The notes beneath the pieces are model-generated. The model was not told the origin of the DNA. It did no database searches and worked only from the letters and a program-made list of their open reading frames with translations. DNA of 8,170 nucleotides from Oscillospiraceae bacterium (GTDB lineage: Bacteria > Bacillota > Clostridia > Oscillospirales > CAG-272), in NCBI GenBank assembly GCA_009779295.1, contig WREN01000086.1, positions 1 through 8,170 on the forward strand. Reading direction: 5' to 3'. Both the position numbers and the translations under genes were made by a program. Below, piece after piece: positions 1 to 7,054 of this stretch (position 1 is its first letter; each line of letters begins with the position of its first letter).

Positions 1-677
1 ACAACGAAATAGCTTGTCTGCGCGAAGGCGCGCGTATTACTCAAATCGCTACCGAGGAAGTCATCAAGGCAATCCGCCCCGGAATGACCGAACTCCAGCT
101 CGTTGGTATCGCGCAGAAGACGATCTACGAACACGGCGCGGAATACGAAGGCTTGCCGATGTATTGTTTCAGCCAGAAGAGCACCAAACACGCGATCTCG
201 CGTTCGTCCTACAAAGAAATCCAGATGGGCGACCTCGTGCAGCTCAATCTTTCCGCGAAGATATGCGGTTATTCGCCGAGTATCGGTATGCCGATTTCGA
301 TGGGCAAACTCAACGCCGAGAAACGCGAACTGGTAGAATTCGGTTTGGAAATGCACATGTGGACGGAAAAACAGCTTAAAGCCGGCGTACTTTCGGCGGA
401 CATCGCCAAAAACTTCAAGAAACTGTTTGACGACAAAGGATATTCCAAAAACTTCCTGTACGGACCGTGTCATGGCTTGGGACTGATCGAAGTTGAAGCT
501 CCTTGGATGGAAACGATTTCGGATTACTACCTTGAAAAGAATATGGCTTTCCAGATCGACACGTTCGTAATGGGTTCGGATTTCGGACTCAGATGGGAGA
601 AACCGATAGCGGTCACAGAAACCGGCATAGATATGCTCAGCCCGCAAATCGGAACGATTTACGAATTGGAGTTTTAA
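1..677 (+). CDS. M24 (aminopeptidase P/creatinase-fold) family protein, 5' end outside window, metal site degenerate
   Basis: This is the C-terminal pita-bread domain of an M24-fold protein. The first complete codon is at 3 and the stop is TAA at 675-677. Family marks seen: the early RPGMTE motif, a His in TKHAIS before the MGDLV turn, the GHGLG-like CHGLGLIEVEAP segment, and the closing RWEKPIAVTETG strand. In catalytic members five residues (D, D, H, E, E) hold two metal ions. Aligning by eye, the first Asp is Asn (246-248), the second is Ser (279-281), His is kept (471-473), the first Glu is Asp (558-560) and the last Glu is kept (597-599). The protein is therefore probably not a normal dinuclear aminopeptidase. 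It may be a metal-independent, creatinase-like hydrolase or a non-catalytic relative. Any N-terminal creatinase_N domain lies outside the window. No signal peptide can be judged. The next gene starts 2 nt after the stop, so the two are probably co-translated. The fold is confident; the substrate is unknown. Confidence 0.9.
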   Translation, partial: NEIACLREGARITQIATEEVIKAIRPGMTELQLVGIAQKTIYEHGAEYEGLPMYCFSQKSTKHAISRSSYKEIQMGDLVQLNLSAKICGYSPSIGMPISMGKLNAEKRELVEFGLEMHMWTEKQLKAGVLSADIAKNFKKLFDDKGYSKNFLYGPCHGLGLIEVEAPWMETISDYYLEKNMAFQIDTFVMGSDFGLRWEKPIAVTETGIDMLSPQIGTIYELEF

Positions 678-679
678 TT

Positions 680-1939
680 ATGAGAAAATTAAACGTTGGT
701 TTTGTCGGGCTTGGCGGACGCGGACGCGGCATTTTAAATATGGTGCTCGCCATGGACGATGTGGAAGTCAAAGTAGTTTGCGATATGCGGCAGGAACGGC
801 TTGAGATGGGTTTAGCCGCGTGCAAAGAAAAATACGGTTATGACGTTGCCGGAACTTTAAATCATAAAGAAGCGGTTGCGCGTGACGATATCGAAGCCGT
901 TATAATCCCGTCGTCGTGGAACGACCATCTTAAAATCGCCAGAGACGCGATGGAAGCGGGGAAATACGCCGCTTTTGAAGTAGGACCGGCGCAGAATGTA
1001 AACGAATGTTGGGAAATGATCCGCACATATGAAAGAACCGGCGTACCGTGTATGATTCTTGAAAATTGCTGTTACGGAAGATATGAGCTTACCGTGCTCA
1101 ATATGATCAAAAAAGGTCTTTTCGGAGAACTTATCCATGCGCAGGGCGGTTATGAACACGATTTGCGCGGGCTTGCGAGGGGTACAGAAACGGAACTTGA
1201 ACGCACGTACCATTACATTCACAGGAACGGCGAACTGTATCCGACGCATGAACTTGGTCCGATCATGAGCTATTTAAGCATCAACCGCGGCAACCGTATG
1301 CTGACGCTTACCGCAATGGCGTCGAAATCGAGGGGGCTGCGGGCATATATAGACGCGAATCTCGGCGGCACGGATTATTTGAAACAGCAGAATCTGCACG
1401 AACCCGCGCCGTTCCAGCTCGGCGATATTGTTACCACGATGATACGCTGCGCCCACGGCGAAACAATTATACTCACCCATGACACTACGCTGCCTCGCCC
1501 GTATTCACGCGGCGGACGCATTCAGGGCACGAAAGGGTTGTGGATGGAAGATAACGATTCGATTTATATCGAAGGGCGTTCGCCGGATCATACATGGGAA
1601 CCGATGAGTAATTATTGGGCGGAATATGAGCATCCGTTGTGGAAGGAGTTCTATAAAAATATCAAGGGCGGACATGGCGGAATGGATTATCTCGTTATGC
1701 GCGGATTTCTCGAAGCGGTAAGGAACAAAGTCGAACCGCCGATCGATGTCTATAACTCAATGAGCATGATAATCGTTTCGTGTTTATCGGAAGAATCGAT
1801 AGCAATGGGCGGCGCGCCGGTAGCGATACCGGATTTCACCGACGGCAAATGGATCAAACGCAGTCCCGGACCGAAATCGATATTCTCGCTTACGGAAGTT
1901 CATGACGATTTATTTACCGCGGATACTTTGGAAATATAA
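680..1939 (+). CDS. Gfo/Idh/MocA family oxidoreductase, GH109-like (alpha-N-acetylgalactosaminidase type)
   Basis: The product is 419 residues and cytoplasmic, with no signal peptide. ATG at 680 is chosen because TGGAG (667-671) lies 8 nt upstream and residue 3 onward begins the Rossmann fold. An in-frame ATG at 593 would run through the end of the previous gene. The NAD-binding glycine motif GLGGRG is at residues 10-15. Motifs I associate with glycoside hydrolase family 109 follow: ENCCYGR (128-134), YPTHELGP (187-194, with the His that is catalytic in characterised members), the RPYSR segment, and HGGMDY (332-337). GH109 enzymes remove terminal alpha-GalNAc by transient oxidation and elimination with tightly bound NAD. 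Many described members are exported, whereas this one is not, so it probably acts on imported oligosaccharides or a related glycoside. The usual PTHGLGP appears here as PTHELGP. A general Gfo/Idh sugar dehydrogenase remains possible. It shares an operon with the M24 gene, and a terminator follows 9 nt after the stop. Confidence 0.9.
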   Translation: MRKLNVGFVGLGGRGRGILNMVLAMDDVEVKVVCDMRQERLEMGLAACKEKYGYDVAGTLNHKEAVARDDIEAVIIPSSWNDHLKIARDAMEAGKYAAFEVGPAQNVNECWEMIRTYERTGVPCMILENCCYGRYELTVLNMIKKGLFGELIHAQGGYEHDLRGLARGTETELERTYHYIHRNGELYPTHELGPIMSYLSINRGNRMLTLTAMASKSRGLRAYIDANLGGTDYLKQQNLHEPAPFQLGDIVTTMIRCAHGETIILTHDTTLPRPYSRGGRIQGTKGLWMEDNDSIYIEGRSPDHTWEPMSNYWAEYEHPLWKEFYKNIKGGHGGMDYLVMRGFLEAVRNKVEPPIDVYNSMSMIIVSCLSEESIAMGGAPVAIPDFTDGKWIKRSPGPKSIFSLTEVHDDLFTADTLEI

Positions 1940-1948
1940 AATATCGAC

Positions 1949-1977
1949 GAAACGCCGCTCTAACTAAGCGGCGTTTC
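1949..1977 (+). terminator. Hairpin terminator after the GH109-like gene
   Basis: A perfect 11-bp stem (1949-1959 with 1967-1977; core AACGCCGCT/AGCGGCGTT) has a 7-nt loop, 9 nt after the stop. The downstream T-run is weak (CTAAATGTTT), so release may be incomplete. The position between two transcription units supports termination. The GC-rich stem stands out from the AT-rich flank. Confidence 0.65.
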
Positions 1978-1984
1978 TAAATGT

Positions 1985-2014
1985 TTAACAAAAAAATCAT
2001 AGCTATATCATAAT
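1985..2014 (+). promoter_or_regulatory. Candidate sigma-A promoter for the A2M-MEMO operon
   Basis: The -35 candidate is TTAACA (1985-1990, 5 of 6 to consensus) and the -10 candidate is CATAAT (2009-2014, 5 of 6), with an 18-nt spacer. This predicts a start near 2021 and a leader of about 60 nt. A perfect TATAAT at 2022-2027 is an alternative -10, but it has no convincing -35 at 16-18 nt. The surrounding 90 bases are very AT-rich, so chance matches are expected. The location, directly behind a terminator and ahead of a strong ribosome site, favours a real promoter somewhere here. Confidence 0.45.
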
Positions 2015-2025
2015 ATTACGATATA
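2004..2025. promoter_or_regulatory. 22-bp imperfect palindrome, possible operator over the -10 region
   Basis: The half-sites TATATCATAAT and ATTACGATATA match at 10 of 11 positions, with one A/C mismatch (2010 against 2019). The palindrome covers the CATAAT -10 candidate and ends inside the alternative TATAAT. Symmetry placed on a promoter suggests a dimeric repressor site. The AT-rich composition makes a chance palindrome plausible. No regulator gene is in the window. Confidence 0.3.
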
Positions 2026-2066
2026 ATTTAGTAAATTTATATTGAATTTTCAAAATAATTTTATAT

Positions 2067-2072
2067 TGGGAG
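2067..2072 (+). promoter_or_regulatory. Ribosome binding site that fixes the A2M start at 2081
   Basis: TGGGAG lies 8 nt before ATG 2081, followed by a Lys-rich n-region and a hydrophobic helix. The reading frame is open upstream to a TTG at 2042, but that codon has no Shine-Dalgarno site and would add 13 residues ahead of the membrane anchor. It is therefore not used as the start. Confidence 0.75.
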
Positions 2073-2080
2073 CCGTTTAT

Positions 2081-5000
2081 ATGAACGAAAACAATAAATC
2101 TAAAAAAACCTCCGTGATAATCGCGGTAATTGTCTGCGTATTAATATTGGCGGCGGTTGGCTTGACGATATTTTTTTTGTTGAACAGGGAGGAAAAACCG
2201 TTATTGTCGGATGAAAATGAAACGGCAAAGACAAGCGAAAGTATACCCGACGGTTTTAAATTGGAAATAATACCGACGCGGAATACTCCCGAAGGCATTG
2301 AGATCGATACGGAATTTATAGTCAGGACAAGCTCTTCTATGAAAATTTCGGAGCTTACGGATTGTCTCGCTATAAAAAACGGTGAGAATTACAAATTACG
2401 GGAATCCGGAACGGAACGTGAATATATAATGTCTCCCGGTTCGCTGTTAAAATATGATTCCATATACCGGATCGAATTCAAAAGCGGTGACGACAGAGCC
2501 GTCTCGTTCGCGTTTCAGACCGTCGAAAATTTCAAGGTAGTAGGAACGACTCCGGGAAGCGAAACTTATAATATCCCGTTAAAAAGCGGAATTGAAATAA
2601 CCTTCAATGAAAGGATCGAAGGCGGTTTCAGGGATTATTTTACGATAACCCCGTATGTCAGCGGAAAAATTGAAAATGTCGGCAACACATATATATTTAT
2701 TCCCGACAGTCTTATGCCGAATACGCGTTATGAGATAACGGTGAAAAAGGGAATAAAGAGCGCTGAAAGCGGAAAGGTGTTAGAAGAAGATTATAATTTC
2801 TATTTCTGGACGCAGTGGGACAACATTCCCGATTCCGTAAGTATAAGCGGCGACGCGTATGAGACTTTCCTGCCGGACGATGAGATTTTCGTCGAATTAT
2901 ACGCGGCGGGCGTATTTTTGGAAAAGACCTATAATGTTGAAATATATGAATTAAATAATTCCGACACGTTTGAATACTTAAACGCGGAAAAACTCTACAG
3001 GGAATCGGCGAAAGAACTGTCAGATCTCAAATTTATCGGCTCGTTGGAAACCCGATTATTAAACATAGAGAACGAGAATTATTATTCATACGTATCCAAC
3101 AGCTATATAATGTTGGATCAAACGCTTCCGAACGGTCGGTATTTAATAAAAATAACAACCGAAAACGCGGATAAAATTCATGAATTATATAAATTTATAC
3201 AAGTCTCGCCTTTGTCGGTATATTCCGCGGCTATTGACGGGGAGATGCTTTTCTGGATTAACGACGCGGCAACCGGACAACCTGCCGCCGGCGCGGAGAT
3301 AGCGGCGGGACAAAGCAAAATCGTCACCGACGGCGACGGTTTGGCGGTCTTAAAGACGCCGCAAACGGAGATGTTATCCGTGACGGTAAATTACGCGGAT
3401 TATCCGGCGTTTGTTTACATGACAGATTCCCGTACCCCTGCCGTATTGGATATGCGCAGCCGGTATTATCATTACGTTTACACTGACCGCAAAGCATACA
3501 GACCGACGGATACCATCGATGTGTTCGGGGTAATGCGCGAGAGGTACGGCGAGTATAAAATCACGAGAAACGACCGGATCACCCTGAAAATCGGTAATAT
3601 GACAGAAATACCTCTCACATTGGATAAATACGGCAGCTTTAACGTAAAGATACCGATAAGCGATATGAAAGGTTATTTATCGCTTGAGATATACTTTAAC
3701 GGCGAATACGTAGACAGCGAGTATGTGAACATCGTGGATTACGACAACGCGAAATATCTCATTGACGCAGCGACCGACAGATTTGCATACCGCCCCGGTG
3801 AAACCGCTGAAGTCGGGGTATCCGTTGAGACCTACGACGGCGCCCCTGTAGAGGGATTGGAAATAATGCGGAACACCGAAATCGTCGGAATGACCGACGA
3901 CAGCGGTAAAGCGGCAGTTACGGAATACGCGCAGAAATATTCGTGGAATTCAAGTTGGCAGCCGTATACCAATTCATTCTATTACAATATCGGCAGGACC
4001 GAGAATAAAATACAATATGTCAGCGTGCCGTATGTATTTATTCCGAGCGATATAATGCTTGAACATGAAATCGTATCCGGAAGCGAAATCGCGTTTACGT
4101 CTAACTTTATAGAAAGAGAAGCCATCGAACAAGCCGTTGAGGAATCATGGTATAACGTATATTGGATACAACCCGATTTATATCGGGGAGATTCCGTCGA
4201 TATAAACTTTACGGTTGAAGTTCATAAACGTGAGTATATACGCACAAAAATCGGCGAAAGATATGACTATATAAATAAAGTAAACGTCCCGAAATATGAA
4301 TACAGTACGTCGGATACTGTTTACGGAACATATAATTATAAAACGATAAACGGTAAAATTTCGGTAACCGGACTGCCGGTTAGCGACGACAGTTATGTAT
4401 ATTATTACGCAATCATAAATTATAACGACACGGAAGGGAATCCGATTGAGTTTCGTATATGGTACGGAGGTTATAGTTGGCGTTATGATTACCAGTCGTC
4501 GATAAAAAATTATTATTTCGATGTGCATAACAGCGACAACCAAAGTATATACAGCTTGAGATTGAATGAAACCGGTTACGTAAAGCTTAATGATTACAAT
4601 AATGATTCGCGGGAAATTGTTGACGGCAAGATACTGGCTGTATTGTGTCATAGTAAAAATGCTGTTGTGAGCAAAAATATTGGCAGCCCGAACGGTACGC
4701 CTATTACTTTCACGGAGGATTGCATATTTAACGTCCGCGTAATTGGCGCATATTTCGACGGCAAATATATCTATCCGATAACCTACGGAAGAGATATTAC
4801 GTATGATTACAGCGAAAAAACACTTGATTTTGATTTTTCTTTCGATAAAGAATCTTATGCGCCGGGCGACGAAGTCACGGCGGAAATAAAAGTGACGGAC
4901 GAAAACGGGAAGCCGAAAAAAACACTTGTGAATCTCAGCGTGGTGGACGAATCGGTTTTCGCCGAGTACGAAAATTACGCGAATATGCCGTCAAGATATT

Positions 5001-7054
5001 ATTACAGTATATATAGTTATATCTATTACACTTATTACGCCTCGTATACCCAGCATGAATTTCTAACCGGCGGCGGGGCCGAGATGGGCGACGGCGGCAG
5101 CGGCGACTATATGATGCGAAAAGATTTTACCGACAATCCCGCGTTCATTTCTGTTGAAACGGACGATAACGGTATTGCGAAAATTACTTTCGAATTAGCC
5201 GAAAAGATAACGTCGTGGCGTGTGACGGTCCATGGGGTAACGGAAGATAATTTTGTAGGGAACGCTAAGCAAAACATTATATCGTCCCTGCCGTTCGCCG
5301 TCGACCTTGTGATGAACAACGAATATATAATCGGCGACGACATATCCGTCACTGTCAAACCGCAGGGCAGACAGTATAAATACAATCAAACCGACGTTTC
5401 ATATACCGTGGAGATATTGAGCGCCGGCAGCGTCGTAGCGTCCAACGCCGGAACAAGCAAAAGCGCGTTCGCTTTCAACGCCGGGAAATTGCCTGAAGGT
5501 AATTATACCATACGCGTAACGGCGGAAACGGATTCATACGGCGACGGTATGGAAAAAGAGTTCAGCGTGATAAAAAGCGGGGTTTTATTGCCGCTGACCG
5601 CGCGGGATATAATATCAGAAAGCAACGCCAATATGAGAAAATATGACATAAAAACTTCTCCGGTTAGAGTGACAATTTACAATTACGATATGTCTTTTAT
5701 CATGAAAACGTTGAGATCCTGCGTAAGTTATTCTTCCAGGCGCACGGATTATATTGCGGCGAATGTTTTTTACAGGCGGTTTATTGACAGTATCTACAAA
5801 AAAGAGCCTTTAAATATATCGCAGACCGATTATAACGGAGCGGATTTAGGTTATGCGGCATGGAAAAGCGAATTGGTATACGGTTCGTCCGATATACTAT
5901 ATTCGGCAAGGTTTTACGCCTGTTTCCCTGAAAGCGCAGCGGATTACAATAAAAAAGAGATTCGGAAATATGTTTATACAGACTGCTTGTTATATAACGA
6001 CAATAAAAAAAGGTTAAAAAATATGACCCCGGAGTTTAAAGATAACGAATATCTCGAACTCAACAGAGCCGCCGGGTATCTGACCCTCGCGGCGCTCGGC
6101 GATACCGTGCTGCTTGAAATATATGAACAGATAAATATCATATACAATTCCGCGGATCAAGCCAAATTTACGGAATCATACCAGAGTTGCATGAGGGTAT
6201 TGTATTACGCGGCGGCATTGACAGCGTTGGGCGACGACATAAAAGCCGGAGAGCTGATGGAACGTTATAAACCCTCTGAAAAATTGTATAATAAAACGTC
6301 CGATAAGGCGACGCGCGATATGTGGAGAGAGTATATAAACACGCTGACGTTGTATATAAACACCCGTATTGACCAGGACGAAGCGTATAGATATTTAAGG
6401 GAAATGGAGAACGAACCCAATCAATATGTGAGCGACGTTTGCGAGAAAATAAATTTCGTGCGGTATTTTACGTTCAAAGGCGGTACCCGCTCGGAAATCG
6501 AATATACGCTCGGTAACGCGACCCGCAAGGCGGTATTTGAAAATTACGACATGCTGGAACTGACTTTGACAAAAGAACAGTTCGATGCCCTTAACGTCAA
6601 ACACATTTCCGGTAATACGGAAGTATATATGTCATTCTACGGCACACCGGAGAATCTTGACGCGCAGAAAAACAAAATATCTATTGAAAAGCAAATATTA
6701 AGCAGCGATGAATTCCGCAAACAGTTCAACAATTATATTGCTGCGGAAGAAGAATTTGCGTATTATATCGTATTCAAGATTAACCTGCCCGCACGAGGAT
6801 ATTATACGATATACGACAGGTTGCCGGGTAATATGCGCTATTTGAATACCAATTTGTTATATTCTGGAAATTATTATGTGAATAATCCTGAAAAGCAATT
6901 TGTCAATATAAGCGTCTACACGGAAAGCGGCGGAGAAATAACCGTCGTATATAACGCAAGCAAAATAAGCGACGCGGACGCCGTGACCGAAAAAGCGTAT
7001 ATCAGCAGTTCCTGGAATTTCGATGTGGATAGCATATGGGGCGCGTCCAAATGA
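2081..7054 (+). CDS. Membrane-anchored alpha-2-macroglobulin family protein, thioester-deficient
   Basis: The product is 1657 residues. Order of parts: short Lys-rich cytoplasmic tail; transmembrane helix at about 12-34 with no lipobox and no clear cleavage site; linker to about 57; Ig-like domain (58-150); second Ig-like, Big_5/SbsA-type domain (151-245); macroglobulin (MG) domains, including a strand pair around W392 with the DAATGQP turn, MG2 signature TDRKAYRP (468-475), a repeat of it at DRFAYRPG (566-573), and SYAPGDEV...VVDESVF (925-959). A Tyr-rich then Gly-rich loop (973-1009) sits where the protease bait region lies. The A2M core domain follows (FTDNPAF at 1016-1022, W1046), then a helical thioester-type domain (about 1200-1480) and a C-terminal domain with YDRLPG (1578-1583). 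Family members trap or sense proteases in the envelope. Here C1214 is in SCVSYSSR, where thioester members have CxEQ, so no internal thioester is expected. The bait-loop role is inferred. The gene overlaps the next one by 4 nt. It is rich in Tyr and in ATA codons. Confidence 0.93.
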   Translation: MNENNKSKKTSVIIAVIVCVLILAAVGLTIFFLLNREEKPLLSDENETAKTSESIPDGFKLEIIPTRNTPEGIEIDTEFIVRTSSSMKISELTDCLAIKNGENYKLRESGTEREYIMSPGSLLKYDSIYRIEFKSGDDRAVSFAFQTVENFKVVGTTPGSETYNIPLKSGIEITFNERIEGGFRDYFTITPYVSGKIENVGNTYIFIPDSLMPNTRYEITVKKGIKSAESGKVLEEDYNFYFWTQWDNIPDSVSISGDAYETFLPDDEIFVELYAAGVFLEKTYNVEIYELNNSDTFEYLNAEKLYRESAKELSDLKFIGSLETRLLNIENENYYSYVSNSYIMLDQTLPNGRYLIKITTENADKIHELYKFIQVSPLSVYSAAIDGEMLFWINDAATGQPAAGAEIAAGQSKIVTDGDGLAVLKTPQTEMLSVTVNYADYPAFVYMTDSRTPAVLDMRSRYYHYVYTDRKAYRPTDTIDVFGVMRERYGEYKITRNDRITLKIGNMTEIPLTLDKYGSFNVKIPISDMKGYLSLEIYFNGEYVDSEYVNIVDYDNAKYLIDAATDRFAYRPGETAEVGVSVETYDGAPVEGLEIMRNTEIVGMTDDSGKAAVTEYAQKYSWNSSWQPYTNSFYYNIGRTENKIQYVSVPYVFIPSDIMLEHEIVSGSEIAFTSNFIEREAIEQAVEESWYNVYWIQPDLYRGDSVDINFTVEVHKREYIRTKIGERYDYINKVNVPKYEYSTSDTVYGTYNYKTINGKISVTGLPVSDDSYVYYYAIINYNDTEGNPIEFRIWYGGYSWRYDYQSSIKNYYFDVHNSDNQSIYSLRLNETGYVKLNDYNNDSREIVDGKILAVLCHSKNAVVSKNIGSPNGTPITFTEDCIFNVRVIGAYFDGKYIYPITYGRDITYDYSEKTLDFDFSFDKESYAPGDEVTAEIKVTDENGKPKKTLVNLSVVDESVFAEYENYANMPSRYYYSIYSYIYYTYYASYTQHEFLTGGGAEMGDGGSGDYMMRKDFTDNPAFISVETDDNGIAKITFELAEKITSWRVTVHGVTEDNFVGNAKQNIISSLPFAVDLVMNNEYIIGDDISVTVKPQGRQYKYNQTDVSYTVEILSAGSVVASNAGTSKSAFAFNAGKLPEGNYTIRVTAETDSYGDGMEKEFSVIKSGVLLPLTARDIISESNANMRKYDIKTSPVRVTIYNYDMSFIMKTLRSCVSYSSRRTDYIAANVFYRRFIDSIYKKEPLNISQTDYNGADLGYAAWKSELVYGSSDILYSARFYACFPESAADYNKKEIRKYVYTDCLLYNDNKKRLKNMTPEFKDNEYLELNRAAGYLTLAALGDTVLLEIYEQINIIYNSADQAKFTESYQSCMRVLYYAAALTALGDDIKAGELMERYKPSEKLYNKTSDKATRDMWREYINTLTLYINTRIDQDEAYRYLREMENEPNQYVSDVCEKINFVRYFTFKGGTRSEIEYTLGNATRKAVFENYDMLELTLTKEQFDALNVKHISGNTEVYMSFYGTPENLDAQKNKISIEKQILSSDEFRKQFNNYIAAEEEFAYYIVFKINLPARGYYTIYDRLPGNMRYLNTNLLYSGNYYVNNPEKQFVNISVYTESGGEITVVYNASKISDADAVTEKAYISSSWNFDVDSIWGASK

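Noticed and set aside
593..679. ATG 593 as the start of the GH109-like gene
   Set aside because: The extra 29 residues are an out-of-frame reading of the M24 C-terminus. The Rossmann fold begins properly after ATG 680, which has its own ribosome site.
857..1249. 130-codon minus-strand open frame inside the GH109-like gene
   Set aside because: It is a shadow of a conserved coding region, with no motif or independent ribosome site seen.
2004..2025. Palindrome as a terminator for the first operon
   Set aside because: It is almost entirely A/T with no loop and no T-run, so it would not form a stable RNA hairpin. The GC-rich hairpin at 1949-1977 fits better.
2042..2080. TTG at 2042 as an upstream start for the A2M protein
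   Set aside because: It has no ribosome site, lies close to the predicted transcription start, and would add 13 residues before the Lys-rich n-region. ATG 2081 has TGGGAG at the right distance.
4178..4651. 157-codon minus-strand open frame inside the A2M gene
   Set aside because: It is antisense to a well-supported domain region and has no recognisable protein features. It arises from the Tyr- and Ile-rich codons of the sense strand.
6109..6138. EQ in the IYEQINI segment as a shifted thioester motif
   Set aside because: There is no Cys two residues before the EQ, and the position is too far from the A2M core domain. No CxEQ was found in the protein.
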